64,000 bases of DNA from R-RK-3 sp963834945 (GCA_963834945.1 CAWIDT010000001.1:496001-560000); one strand, 5' to 3'. Positions 8,197 through 17,551 are shown, counted from the first letter of the stretch. Program-made: numbers and translations. Notes: a model not told the origin generated them from the letters alone.

Positions 8197-9468
8197 ATGG
8201 GCGATTGGCAAGGCGCGGCTTCGGTCGAACGACAGCTCATATCCGACGACGATTTGATGGATTTGGTGCAGCGGCGGACATTCGCCTATTTCTGGGACTA
8301 TGCCCACCCCGCGAGCGGCATGGCGCGGGATCGCGGCAGCGAGAACGATGCCGGCGAAAATATCCTCGTTGCGCTCGGCGCGACGGGCGGCGGCATCATG
8401 GCGATCCTGGTCGCGGTCGAGCGGCAATGGGTCCAGCGCACCGAAGCGCTGGCGCGCCTATCGCAAATTGTCGGCTTCCTGGAGTCGGCCGACTGCTATC
8501 GCGGCGCCTTTCCGCATTACCTCAACGGCGCGACGGCTGAGGAAGTCACCTTCTGGGAGGGCAATGCCGGCGGCGACATCGTCGAGACCGCCTTTCTCAT
8601 CACCGGACTTTTATGCGCGCGGCAATATTTCACCGGAACGAGCGCGGAAGAGAACGACCTGCGCCGCCGTATCGACCGGCTGTGGCACCGCGTCGAATGG
8701 AGCTGGTTTACCGGCGGCGACAAGGTGCTGATCTGGCATTGGGGCTATAAGCACGCCTGGGCGACGCGGCACCGGATCGAGGGCTGGGACGAATGCCTGA
8801 TCGCCTATCTGCTGGCCGCCGCCTCGCCCACCTTTCCGACCGGGTCGGACCCTTATCACCAGGGATGGACCTCCGGGCGCGCCTTCCGCAATGGCCGCGC
8901 CTTTTACGGTCAAACCCTGCCGCTCGGTCCCGACTATGGCGGGCCGCTATTCTGGTCGCATCTGCCGTTCCTTGGCCTCGATCCGCGCGGACTGAAAGAC
9001 CGTTACGCCGATTATTGGCAACAGGTCGTCCAGCACACGCTCATCAATTACGAGCATTGCGTGCGCAATCCGAACGGCTTTGCCGGCTACGGCCCGGATT
9101 GCTGGGGCATCACCTCCAGCGACGGCAATGAAGGGTATGCGGCCCACGCGCCCAATCTCGACCGCGGCGTGATCGCCCCCGCCGCGGCGCTGGGCAGCAT
9201 GCCCTACACGCCCGAGCTTTCGCTGCGGGCGCTGCGGCATTTCTATTTCGATCTCGGCGACCGGCTTTGGCGGACATATGGCTTTGTCGATGCGTTCAAT
9301 CCCGGCGCGGACTGGTATTCGGACCAGCATCTGGCCATTGATCAGGCGCCGATCATCGTCATGATCGAAAATCACCGCACCGGACTGCTCTGGCGGCTGT
9401 TCATGAGCTGCCCCGAAGTGCAGAACGGCCTCGATATCCTCGGTTTCGAGCCCAGACCCGCCGTCTGA
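8197..9468 (+). CDS. GH144-like glucanase (glucoamylase-family / COG5368 protein)
   Basis: Predicted glycoside hydrolase with an (alpha/alpha)6 barrel. DLMDLVQRRTFAYFWDYAHP and SGMARDRGSEN open the Pfam Glycoamylase domain that defines GH144, whose characterised members are endo-beta-1,2-glucanases. WHWGYKHAW, GWDECLIAYLLAAASPT, GPLFWSHLPFLGLDPRGL and the near-C-terminal GADWYSDQHLAIDQAPIIVMIEN are family blocks. About 423 aa. The ATG at 8197 follows AGGAAGGA with normal spacing. There is no signal peptide, so it should act in the cytoplasm, unusual for an endoglucanase. It heads a plus-strand cluster with GH15 and GH94 genes, which supports beta-glucan processing. Confidence 0.8.
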   Translation: MGDWQGAASVERQLISDDDLMDLVQRRTFAYFWDYAHPASGMARDRGSENDAGENILVALGATGGGIMAILVAVERQWVQRTEALARLSQIVGFLESADCYRGAFPHYLNGATAEEVTFWEGNAGGDIVETAFLITGLLCARQYFTGTSAEENDLRRRIDRLWHRVEWSWFTGGDKVLIWHWGYKHAWATRHRIEGWDECLIAYLLAAASPTFPTGSDPYHQGWTSGRAFRNGRAFYGQTLPLGPDYGGPLFWSHLPFLGLDPRGLKDRYADYWQQVVQHTLINYEHCVRNPNGFAGYGPDCWGITSSDGNEGYAAHAPNLDRGVIAPAAALGSMPYTPELSLRALRHFYFDLGDRLWRTYGFVDAFNPGADWYSDQHLAIDQAPIIVMIENHRTGLLWRLFMSCPEVQNGLDILGFEPRPAV

Positions 9469-9480
9469 GGGAGACGCGCC

Positions 9481-10806
9481 ATGCCCACCACGCTTTCGCT
9501 GCACGCATGGGCCGACGCCCAGGCCCGCATTGCGGCCGCCAAAATGGCCGAATGCGTCTCGGCGACTTCGATCGTCAAACACCGGCCCGGCTTCGGCCAG
9601 ACCATTCACCCGGCGAAGGGATCGGTCATCGCCGCCATCGGCAGCGCCCATTCGGAGGCGGAGCCGGACTATTTCTTCCACTGGCTGCGCGACAGCGCCG
9701 CCATCATGGATGCAGCGCTGGTGCTCATCCGGCGCGGCATCGACGCTGAAGCATGGCGGCAGCGCTTCGCCGAGTTCGTAGCGTTCAGCCTCAATCTGCG
9801 CCAGATCAGCGGATCGCGCTTCCTCCGGGAGGCGCCGGATCTGCATGAGCGCACCGCGCCGAAGCTGCGCCAGTTCATCCGCCCCGATACCGAACTCTCC
9901 GGCATCGAGGGCGACGACAAAATCCTCGGCGAGGTCCGCTACAACGCCGATTGCACCATCGATTTCCTGAAATGGTCGCGTCCGCAGCATGACGGGCCAG
10001 CGGCACGCGCGCTCGTCGGGCTGCGCTGCATGGAAGCGGGCGCCTGCGTCGATGAAACGACCGCATCCGAGCTGATCCACCTGGACCTCGACTACACCGG
10101 ACGCCACGCCTGCGAAGCCTGTTACGACATTTGGGAAGAGGACATCGCCCAGCATTACTACACATGCCTGGTGCAGTTCGCCGCGCTAAAAAAGGGCGCG
10201 GATTGGGCGCGAGCGAACGATGAAGCGGTTCACGCGGCGCGGCTGGACGCGGCGGCCACCGCGATGCAGGACGAGCTGGATGGCTTCTGGTCAGACGATA
10301 AGGGCCACTATCTCAGCCGCATCGCGCTGGCGGACGCAGCGACGACAAAAGAGCTGGATTTCGCCATCATCCTCGGCGTCCTCCACGCCGGCCTCACCAC
10401 CGGGCGCCACAGCATTGCGGACGACCGTGTCCTGCAAACATTCGATCGGCTGGAGGACCTGTTCGCGGCGGACTACGCCCTCAACCGCGAGGCCGGAGCC
10501 GCCCTGGCCTTCGGGCGCTATAAGGGCGACAGCTATTTCAGCGGCGGCGCCTATTTCTTCTGCACCTTCGGCGCGGCGGAATTCTGCTACAAGCGCGCGG
10601 CGGCCATAGGTGACGCAAGCCTCATTGCCAAGGGGGACGCCATTCTCGACATGGCCCGCCGGTCCATTCCGCCCTCCGGCGAGATCTCCGAGCAGTTCGA
10701 CCAGACGACCGGCGCGCAGACCTCGGCGAAAAGCCTCACCTGGAGCTACGCCTCATATCTGACCGTCTGGGACGCGCGCAAAGGCGCCGTGGAGACGCTC
10801 ACTTGA
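9481..10806 (+). CDS. Glycoside hydrolase family 15-like protein (glucoamylase/glucodextranase type)
   Basis: About 441 aa, without a signal peptide. PDYFFHWLRDSAAIMDA (about residues 61-77), LGEVRYNADC, CYDIWEE (about residues 217-223) and GEISEQFDQTTGAQTSAKSL near the C-terminus are GH15-type catalytic-barrel signatures. The E-E of YDIWEE and the Glu of GEISEQ are the expected acid/base positions. It starts 12 bases after the GH144 stop, so the two are one operon. GH15 enzymes release glucose from non-reducing ends of alpha-glucans or related chains. The actual linkage here may differ given its GH144 and GH94 neighbours. Confidence 0.82.
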   Translation: MPTTLSLHAWADAQARIAAAKMAECVSATSIVKHRPGFGQTIHPAKGSVIAAIGSAHSEAEPDYFFHWLRDSAAIMDAALVLIRRGIDAEAWRQRFAEFVAFSLNLRQISGSRFLREAPDLHERTAPKLRQFIRPDTELSGIEGDDKILGEVRYNADCTIDFLKWSRPQHDGPAARALVGLRCMEAGACVDETTASELIHLDLDYTGRHACEACYDIWEEDIAQHYYTCLVQFAALKKGADWARANDEAVHAARLDAAATAMQDELDGFWSDDKGHYLSRIALADAATTKELDFAIILGVLHAGLTTGRHSIADDRVLQTFDRLEDLFAADYALNREAGAALAFGRYKGDSYFSGGAYFFCTFGAAEFCYKRAAAIGDASLIAKGDAILDMARRSIPPSGEISEQFDQTTGAQTSAKSLTWSYASYLTVWDARKGAVETLT

Positions 10807-10998
10807 TGGGCGCCGCGCGGGTCTTCCGATCGCCGCCCCCCTCAAATCAAGACGCACAGAGCGGCATTGGGTCTCGCAGACCTGCGGCGCGCCTCTTAAC
10901 GCTATCCCAATTTTGCCGTAACGGGACGTTGCAAGACGCTTTCGCGCCAAGATTACGCCCTAATGTCCTGCGCGCAAGCCATGAGGCTGGAAGACGGA

Positions 10999-11652
10999 AT
11001 GGCGCTTTTTCTCTGCTATATCATTGCTTACATTCAGATTTTGAGTGCCGGCTTCAATTTGTGGGGGGTCGATCCTCGGATCCTCATCAATATGCCCGTC
11101 GGCCGGAACGCAGTGTTCCTGGGCCTGTTCCTGCTTGCGCATGTCCTCGGCCTTGCCGGCGCGATCCTGGTGTTACAGAAGGTGCGCCTTGGTTTCGTCC
11201 TGTCGATCATCCATCACATTCTGCTGCTGCCAGCGCTGGTGATCACCAGCTCGGGGCTCGTCATGCTGATGGATGACCGCATCAACGCCACGCTGCTCTT
11301 TATGAGCAAACCGACCGGCGGGGACGTCGGCTATTACTGGTCGCTCGGCTGGGGCACTGTGTTCAACCAGGTCACGCGCAACGTCCCGAATGGCTCGACC
11401 TATCTCGGCATCAACCTGTTCGCCTTTGCCTGCGCCACCGTGCTGTGGGTCGGGATGGATGAGACGGACGTCGCGAAGGCCGAGCGCGAGATGCAGATGC
11501 GCCGGCGCCCGCGGCCGGCCAGACGCCCGCAGCTGGCGCTGCCCCCTCCACAGCCACATCCGCAAAAGCAGCGAATGCATCCGCAGCAGGGCACGCGGCA
11601 ACCGCAGCGCATGCCGCCGAGGCAAGGAAGAGAGCCAGACTACCGATGGTGA
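10999..11652 (+). CDS. Small integral membrane protein with Pro/Gln/Arg-rich tail, function unknown
   Basis: Four probable transmembrane helices: residues about 1-22, 34-56, 60-85 and 130-150. They are followed by a roughly 55-residue cytosolic-like tail of repeated R/P/Q (RRRPRPARRPQ, PPPQPHPQKQR). I chose ATG 10999, preceded by GGAAGACGGA; in-frame ATGs at 10963 and 10981 lack such a site. I do not recognise a family. It sits between the GH15 and GH94 genes on the same strand, 193 bases after one and 133 before the other, so a role in sugar movement or sensing is possible but unproven. The low-complexity tail could be real or partly the result of a frame break. Confidence 0.6.
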   Translation: MALFLCYIIAYIQILSAGFNLWGVDPRILINMPVGRNAVFLGLFLLAHVLGLAGAILVLQKVRLGFVLSIIHHILLLPALVITSSGLVMLMDDRINATLLFMSKPTGGDVGYYWSLGWGTVFNQVTRNVPNGSTYLGINLFAFACATVLWVGMDETDVAKAEREMQMRRRPRPARRPQLALPPPQPHPQKQRMHPQQGTRQPQRMPPRQGREPDYRW

Positions 11653-11784
11653 CCGGCCGCGTCACCGTGACGGCGATCCAGATCGTCCCGCCGATGCAAT
11701 TCGACCCCGGCGCCGCCAGCTTATTTCGGTTACCCTGGCGGCAACGCGATCGGGCCCCATCCGGCTGAGACGGAGACGAATGCC

Positions 11785-14700
11785 ATGAGCGACGCCGCGC
11801 CCCGCCGGATCACCCTGCCGCTGGAAGCAGAGCTCGATCTGCACCGGCTGACGAGCGCCAGCGGCGTGGAAATCGCCATCCTTCCCAATGGCTGCCTTTT
11901 CGCCATCGAGCATGTGTTCGGCGTCGAGCGCACGCTGATCAATCAGCTGTTCGGCTCGCCGCTCGGCAGCGGCATCGGGCGGGTACTGCTGCGTTTCGAT
12001 GGCGGGCGCCAGGTCGCGGAAATCGCGGGACCGAATGCGAGATTGCGCGTCGGCGGCGCGGTCGATCGCTTCGTCTGGGAAGGCGAAACGGACGGCATCG
12101 CGCATCGGGTCACGCTTTGGCTGCACCCGGAAAAACCGCTCTGGCGCTGGCGCGTCGAGCTGTCGAACTGGGGGAGCGCGCCGCGCAGATGCGACACGAT
12201 CTTCATTCAGGATCTGGGGCTTGGCGCGCGCGGCCTCGTCCTCTCAAACGAGGCCTATGCCTCGCAATATATCGATCACACCATCGCCCAAAATTTGCGT
12301 TTGGGACCGGTGATCATGAGCCGCCAGAACATGCCGCAATCCGGCCGCCACCCTTGGGTCGCGCATGGCTGCCTGGAGGGCGCATTGAGCTTTGCCACCG
12401 ACGCGTCGCAGCTTTTCGGCCCCGAATTCCGTATCGCGGCGGAGGCATCGCCCGGATTTGGCGGCGATCTCCCCGGTGTCAGGCTGCAAGGCGAGGCGGC
12501 CTGCGCCGCGCTGCAATCACCCGCACTGACGCTTCCTCCCGGCGGCAGGCTGGAATGCAGCTATTTCGGACTGTTCGACCCCGATCATGCCGAGCCCACG
12601 GGCGATGCCGACCTCGCCCGGTTCGATGCCGTGGAGGCGGCCCTCACCGAAGTCCAGCCCGGCAGCGTCACCCTCAACGCCCCGCCGCGCAGCATGCTTC
12701 AGGATGCCGCCCCGCTCAGCGGGATGCCGCTGACTGACGACGCCGTCGCCGGCCTCTACCCGGATCGCACGCACGAGGAGCGGCAGGACGGGGCGCTGCT
12801 GTCTTTCTTCGTGCCGGACGGCCCGCATAACCGTCACGTCGTCTTGGCCGCGAAGGAGCGCGGGATGGGCCGCCGGCACGGTGCGATCCTGCGCGGCGGC
12901 GCGTCCATGCTTCCCGATGATGCAACGCTGTCGCTCACCTGCTGGATGCATGGCGTGTTCGCCGCCCAACTCACCGTCGGAAACACCGCTCTGCACAAGC
13001 TGTTCTCCGTCTCGCGCGACCCCTACAACATCACGCGGGCGAGCGGCCTGCGCATCCTGGCGGATCGCGGCGATGGCTGGCGGCTACTTGCGGTGCCGTC
13101 GCTGTTCGAGATGGGGCTGAACGATTGCCGCTGGCTCTATCATTTCGCGGAGGGCGACATCAGCGTTCGCGCTATCACCCCGGCCGAGGATACGGCAGCT
13201 GTGTGGCAGGTGACGGCGAGCGGCGCGCCGTGCCGGTTCATGGTTCTGGGCCATGCCGTGATGGGCGAGCGCGAATTCGAGCATGCAGCCCTGATCGAGG
13301 TGGACGAGGCCGCCCGGCGCATCGCCTTCCGCCCCGACCCGCATGGGATCTGGGCGCGGCACTATCCGAATGCCGTGCATCACCTCGTGACGAGCACGCC
13401 GGACGCGGCAATCGGCAGCGGCGCGCTGCTTTTCGACTGCCCGGCGCCGCGCGCCGCCGACGCTCACATTGCGATCCGGACAGCCGCCACGAACCGCTTG
13501 TGCTTCGCCCTCGTCGGCGACCTGAGCGACCCCGAGCAGGCCGAACGGCTCGCGGCCAAATATGAGCGCGGCGTCGATGCCGGCGAGGCGCTGGCGAAGG
13601 CAAGCGCCTATTGGAGCCGCATCACCGGCAACACCCGGTTCTCCCGCGACGACCGTGCCAGTGCCGCGCTCGACACGCTCTTCCCCTGGTTCGCGCAGAA
13701 CGCCATGGTGCATTTGGCCGCGCCGCGCGGGCTGGAGCAATATTCAGCCGCCGCCTGGGGAACGCGCGATGTCTGCCAGGGACCGGTGGAATTTCTCCTG
13801 CCGCTCGGACACGGCGAAACGGTGCGCGACATCCTGCGCGTCGTCTTCGCCCAGCAATATGAGCAGTCGGGCGACTGGCCCCAATGGTTCATGCTGGAGC
13901 CCTACCGCCAGATCCGCGACCGGCACAGCCATGGCGACGTCATCGTCTGGCCGCTGAAGGCGCTCTGCGATTATCTCGAACAGGGCGGCGATCTTGCACT
14001 GCTGGACGAGCCGCTGCCCTGGACCCGCGACGATTTCGAGCTGTCCGAACGGCGCGACCCCGTCAGCGTCCATGTCGAAACGCTGCTGGCGGCCGTGCGC
14101 GAGCGGTTCATCCCCGGCACGCATCTGATCCGCTATGGCCTCGGCGACTGGAACGATTCCCTGCAGCCCGCCGATCCGGCTATGCGCGACTGGATGGTCA
14201 GCAGCTGGACGGTGGCGCTGCTCTATCAGCAGATCGACCGCTATGGCCGCATTCTGGACCGCGCCGGCCGACGCGGCGAGGCCGCCGGTCTCGCCGAACT
14301 CGCGGGGTCCATGCGCGAGGATTTCAACCGCCGCCTGATGCCCGGCGGCACCGTCGCCGGCTACGCGCTGTTCAAACCGGAGGGCGGCGATCCCGAATGG
14401 CTGCTGCACCCCGGCGACAGCCGCACCGGCGTGCATTTTTCGCTGATCGCGATGACGCGCGCCATGCTCGCCGGCCTCTTCACGCCCGAACAGGCTCGGC
14501 ATCATCTCGGCCTGATCCGGAAGCGCCTGCTGTTCCCGGATGGCACGCGGCTGATGGACAAGCCCGTCCCCTATCGCGGCGGCCGGCAGGTGAATTTCCA
14601 GCGCGCCGAATCCGCCTCCTTCTTCGGGCGGGAGATCGGCCTCATGTATTCCCATGCGCATCTGCGCTATTGCGAGGCGCTGGACCTGTTCGGCGAGACA

Positions 14701-14952
14701 GAAGCCGCGCACTGGCTGATGCGGCTGGTCAACCCGATCAGCGTCACGGATGAGCTGCCGCAAGCCTCGCTGCGCCAGCGCAACGCCTATTTCAGCAGCA
14801 GCGACGCCGCCTTCCGCGACCGCTATCAGGCGAGCGCCGAATGGGAGCGCGTCCGCGACGGCACCGTGGCGGTCGACGGCGGCTGGCGCATCTATTCGAG
14901 CGGCCCCGGCATTTTCACCCGGCTGGCCTTGCGGCTGTTCGAGCCGATGTGA
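11785..14952 (+). CDS. GH94 glycoside phosphorylase, probable 1,2-beta-oligoglucan phosphorylase
   Basis: A 1055-aa cytoplasmic phosphorylase, much closer in size to GH94 beta-1,2-oligoglucan phosphorylases (about 1,100 aa) than to cellobiose phosphorylases (about 800). The N-terminal half is a beta-sandwich; the C-terminal (alpha/alpha)6 barrel contains YSAAAWGTRDVCQGP (about residue 652 on) and LGDWNDSLQPADP (about residue 786 on), whose D-W-N-D holds the general acid in GH94 enzymes. The family cleaves beta-linked oligoglucans with phosphate, giving glucose 1-phosphate. Placed after GH144 and GH15 genes, it would finish degradation of beta-1,2-glucan. The linkage is inferred from size and context, not seen directly. 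The gene is intact. Confidence 0.85.
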   Translation: MSDAAPRRITLPLEAELDLHRLTSASGVEIAILPNGCLFAIEHVFGVERTLINQLFGSPLGSGIGRVLLRFDGGRQVAEIAGPNARLRVGGAVDRFVWEGETDGIAHRVTLWLHPEKPLWRWRVELSNWGSAPRRCDTIFIQDLGLGARGLVLSNEAYASQYIDHTIAQNLRLGPVIMSRQNMPQSGRHPWVAHGCLEGALSFATDASQLFGPEFRIAAEASPGFGGDLPGVRLQGEAACAALQSPALTLPPGGRLECSYFGLFDPDHAEPTGDADLARFDAVEAALTEVQPGSVTLNAPPRSMLQDAAPLSGMPLTDDAVAGLYPDRTHEERQDGALLSFFVPDGPHNRHVVLAAKERGMGRRHGAILRGGASMLPDDATLSLTCWMHGVFAAQLTVGNTALHKLFSVSRDPYNITRASGLRILADRGDGWRLLAVPSLFEMGLNDCRWLYHFAEGDISVRAITPAEDTAAVWQVTASGAPCRFMVLGHAVMGEREFEHAALIEVDEAARRIAFRPDPHGIWARHYPNAVHHLVTSTPDAAIGSGALLFDCPAPRAADAHIAIRTAATNRLCFALVGDLSDPEQAERLAAKYERGVDAGEALAKASAYWSRITGNTRFSRDDRASAALDTLFPWFAQNAMVHLAAPRGLEQYSAAAWGTRDVCQGPVEFLLPLGHGETVRDILRVVFAQQYEQSGDWPQWFMLEPYRQIRDRHSHGDVIVWPLKALCDYLEQGGDLALLDEPLPWTRDDFELSERRDPVSVHVETLLAAVRERFIPGTHLIRYGLGDWNDSLQPADPAMRDWMVSSWTVALLYQQIDRYGRILDRAGRRGEAAGLAELAGSMREDFNRRLMPGGTVAGYALFKPEGGDPEWLLHPGDSRTGVHFSLIAMTRAMLAGLFTPEQARHHLGLIRKRLLFPDGTRLMDKPVPYRGGRQVNFQRAESASFFGREIGLMYSHAHLRYCEALDLFGETEAAHWLMRLVNPISVTDELPQASLRQRNAYFSSSDAAFRDRYQASAEWERVRDGTVAVDGGWRIYSSGPGIFTRLALRLFEPM

Positions 14953-15043
14953 TCGGCCTCACCCGGCTCGGCTTCGCCGATTCGCCCTCTCCAGAGGCGA
15001 ACGCTTGCGGTTCGCCGAAGAGGGCAAGAAGTGCTGCGGCCCG

Positions 15044-15093
15044 CCCTCTCCCCTCGTGGGAGAGGGCTCCCGCCGTAAGGCGGGTGGGTGAGG
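15044..15093. repeat. GC-rich palindromic intergenic repeat (two hairpins)
   Basis: CCCTCTCCC (15044-15052) pairs with GGGAGAGGG (15058-15066), loop CTCGT. It is followed at once by CCCGCC-GTAA-GGCGGG (15069-15084) and GTGGGTGAGGG. This is the CCCTCTCCC...GGGAGAGGG type of dispersed element found between genes in many alphaproteobacteria. It lies between the convergent GH94 and aldo/keto reductase genes and may act as a bidirectional terminator, though it lacks a U-run. Confidence 0.75.
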
Positions 15094-15109
15094 GGGAGCC
15101 GCTTGCCAT

Positions 15110-15952
15110 TCAGATCATCGGCAGCGAGCGCGGTGCGGGGCCGCGCGGAAACGCGCGGTCGATCGCCGCGATGTCCTCGGCGCTCAGCGCCAGATCGGCA
15201 GCCGCGGCATTCTCCGCCGCGTGCTTGACGTTGCCGGTCTTCGGAATCGCGAAGGCCGACGGATGCCGGATCAGAAACGCCAGCGCCACCTGGTGCGGCG
15301 TCGCGCCATGCGCCTTGGCGATCTCGGCCAAAGCCTGGCCTCCGGGCTTAGCAGGGCTGGGAAAATCGCCGCTGCCGAACGGGCTGTATGCCACTACCGC
15401 TGCACCATGCCGCTCGCAGGACGGGATCACCGCATGCTCGATCGCCCGCTCCTGCAAATGATAGAGCACCTGATCGCAGGCAACGCTTTCGCCCGGCGCG
15501 GCCTCGATCGCATGGGCTTCCTCCAGATCGTCCTCGTCGAAATTGCTGACGCCCCACGACCGGATCTTGCCCTCGCGCTGCAGATCGACAAAAGCGCCGA
15601 TCGTCTGTTCCAGGGGAACGGAGCCGCGCCAATGCAGCAGATAACAATCCAACCTGTCGGTGCCGAGGCGCTTGAGCGACTGCTCGCAGGCCGCCCGCGT
15701 GCCGCGCCGGGAGGCGTTCTGCGGCAGCACCTTGGAGACAAGGAACACGTCGTCACGCCGGCCTTTGATCGCCTCGCCGACGATCAGCTCGGCATTGCCG
15801 TACATTTCGGCGGTGTCGATGTGGTTGACGCCCAGATCCAGCCCGGTGCGCAGAGCGGCGACGGCTTGAGCCCGGTCCCCGGTCATGCGCCAGGTGCCCA
15901 TGCCGATGACGGACACGCTTTGGCCGGTTGCTCCAAAGGTTCGATATTTCAT
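15110..15952 (-). CDS. Aldo/keto reductase
   Basis: NAD(P)H-dependent carbonyl reductase of 280 aa with a TIM barrel. The catalytic tetrad is visible: Asp46 in HIDTAEMYG, Tyr51, Lys74 in LVSKVLP and His107 in YLLHWRG. WGVSNFDEDDLEEA and the C-terminal IPKTGNVKHAAENAAA (cofactor phosphate-binding region) are typical of the YeaE/AKR5-like group. It lies 124 bases downstream of dhaK on the same strand and may be the last gene of that operon, where a reductase acting on glyceraldehyde or dihydroxyacetone would make sense. That role is inference. The substrate is unknown. Confidence 0.92.
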   Translation of the reverse strand: MKYRTFGATGQSVSVIGMGTWRMTGDRAQAVAALRTGLDLGVNHIDTAEMYGNAELIVGEAIKGRRDDVFLVSKVLPQNASRRGTRAACEQSLKRLGTDRLDCYLLHWRGSVPLEQTIGAFVDLQREGKIRSWGVSNFDEDDLEEAHAIEAAPGESVACDQVLYHLQERAIEHAVIPSCERHGAAVVAYSPFGSGDFPSPAKPGGQALAEIAKAHGATPHQVALAFLIRHPSAFAIPKTGNVKHAAENAAAADLALSAEDIAAIDRAFPRGPAPRSLPMI

Positions 15953-16076
15953 TTTCTACTCCGCCAGAACACACACGCCAGGAGAATAGTATGATCGCGT
16001 ATCCGGTTCCGCGAAGGAGAATTTTCCGCGGATCTGCGGGCGGCGTCACGCTATGGCGGTTGTCAGGCAACAGCCA

Positions 16077-17069
16077 TCACATCCCCCAGCGCATCGCGGC
16101 GGTATGCACCGGCGCGTCCCACATCGCCTTCATCTCATCGTCGAGCTTGGTCAGCGTGATGGAGCAACCGGCCATTTCCAGCGAGGTGCAGTAATTGCCG
16201 ACCAGCGACCGTGCGATGGTCAGCCCGCGCCCGGCGCATTGGCGGCTCGCGGCATCGTACATGCCGTATAGCTCCAAAAGCGGCGTGCCGCCCATGCCGT
16301 TGACCAGCAGCAACACCTCCTGGCCGCTGGCTGGCGCGATCTCGTTGCAGATGGCGGCGATCGTCTCCTCGGCGATGGCGTCGGCGCTCATCATCGCGAC
16401 GCGCTTGCGGCCCGGCTCGCCGTGAATGCCGACACCCATTTCCAGCTCGTCTTCGCCCAGCGTGAAGGTCGGCGTGCCCGCCGCCGGGACGGTGCAACTG
16501 GTCAGCGCGACGCCCATCGTGCCGGACGCCGCGTTGATCCGCTCGCCCAGCGCCTTGCAGGCGGCCAGATCGGCGCCTTTCTCGGCCGCCGCGCCCACCA
16601 TCTTCTCGACGATCACGGTCGCCGCGACGCCCCTGCGCCCCTGGCTGTGCAGCGAGCTTTCGACGGCGACGTCATCGTTGGTGAGCACGGTTTCGAGCGG
16701 ACCGCCGCTCATCTCGCCGGCCATCTCGAAATTCATCACGTCGCCGGCGTAATTCTTGACGATGAACAGCACGCCCGCGCCGCCATCCATGGCCTGAGCG
16801 GCGGCGAGCATCTGGTCGGGCGTCGGCGAGGTGAAGACCTGTCCCGGACAGGCGGCGTCCAGCATGCCATAGCCGACGAACCCGGCATGCATAGGCTCGT
16901 GGCCGGAGCCGCCGCCCGAGATCAGCGCCACCTTGCCGGATTTGGGTCCGGCTTTCCGCATCACGAAAGTCGGCTCGAAATTCACCGCGACGATGTCGGC
17001 ATGCGCCGCTCCGAAACCGCGCAGGCTCTCGGTGAGCACGTCCTCGACCCGGTTCATCAGCTTTTTCAT
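16077..17069 (-). CDS. dhaK: Dihydroxyacetone kinase, substrate-binding subunit DhaK
   Basis: 330 aa, full length for DhaK, the subunit that binds dihydroxyacetone covalently through a histidine. ALISGGGSGHEPMHAGFVG (about residues 48-66) and NYAGDVMNFEMA are conserved glycine-rich loops. His216 in GVGIHGEPG is the covalent substrate histidine. NGMGGTPLLELY and TSLEMAGCSITLTKLDD follow. It works with DhaL (phosphate transfer) and DhaM (phosphoryl carrier fed by HPr and enzyme I), all encoded just upstream. It is intact, starts 40 bases after the small HTH gene, and appears to be near the end of the transporter-kinase operon. Confidence 0.95.
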   Translation of the reverse strand: MKKLMNRVEDVLTESLRGFGAAHADIVAVNFEPTFVMRKAGPKSGKVALISGGGSGHEPMHAGFVGYGMLDAACPGQVFTSPTPDQMLAAAQAMDGGAGVLFIVKNYAGDVMNFEMAGEMSGGPLETVLTNDDVAVESSLHSQGRRGVAATVIVEKMVGAAAEKGADLAACKALGERINAASGTMGVALTSCTVPAAGTPTFTLGEDELEMGVGIHGEPGRKRVAMMSADAIAEETIAAICNEIAPASGQEVLLLVNGMGGTPLLELYGMYDAASRQCAGRGLTIARSLVGNYCTSLEMAGCSITLTKLDDEMKAMWDAPVHTAAMRWGM

Positions 17070-17108
17070 GCCTTATCCTCCCATGGACTTTTGCTTGGCC
17101 GATCTCGA

Positions 17109-17540
17109 TCATGCCTTGGTTTCGGCGTCCTGCAACAGCGCGATCACCTGCCCGGCGAAATCGCGGATCAGCTGCTCGACCTGCTGCCGCCGCTCGGGAT
17201 CGGCAAACTGCGGCAGCGGAATGCGCAGCACGCCCTCCTCGAAGGAGGCAAGCTCCTCGATGGCGCCGAACTGGCCGGGATGTGCCCGGGCATAGACGTC
17301 GAGAAAGGTGCGCTGCTCCTCGGGGCTGAGATGGCAGACGCGGAACAGTGCCGGGATGTGCTGCGCCGGCAGCGGCACTCGGTAGGTCGGATTGATGATC
17401 TGCGAAATGAAGCTCTTATGCGTGCCGAAGGCTTCGGCCAGCTTCTGCCGCGTGCCCGATGGGCGCCGGTCGATATAGCGGCGCAGCAGCGCCTTATATT
17501 CGGCGATCGCGTCGCTGGCCTGGGCTGGAGCATCCGCCAT
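17109..17540 (-). CDS. Small helix-turn-helix protein embedded in the dha operon, function unknown
   Basis: 143 aa. The N-terminal third reads LLRRYIDRRPSGTRQKLAEAFGTHKSFISQIINP, a Cro/C1-like helix-turn-helix with AFGTHKSFISQI as the probable turn and recognition helix. This is followed by LSPEEQRTFLDVYARAHPGQF and a C-terminal amphipathic helix of about 60 residues. It starts 11 bases after the enzyme I stop and ends 39 bases before dhaK, so it is cotranscribed. It could be an operon-specific regulator sensing the kinase subunits, as DhaR, DhaQ and DhaS do elsewhere, but it is not homologous to them as far as I can see. The ATG at 17540 gives the natural N-terminus MADAPAQ. Confidence 0.75.
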   Translation of the reverse strand: MADAPAQASDAIAEYKALLRRYIDRRPSGTRQKLAEAFGTHKSFISQIINPTYRVPLPAQHIPALFRVCHLSPEEQRTFLDVYARAHPGQFGAIEELASFEEGVLRIPLPQFADPERRQQVEQLIRDFAGQVIALLQDAETKA

Positions 17541-17551
17541 CGCCTCGCCCC

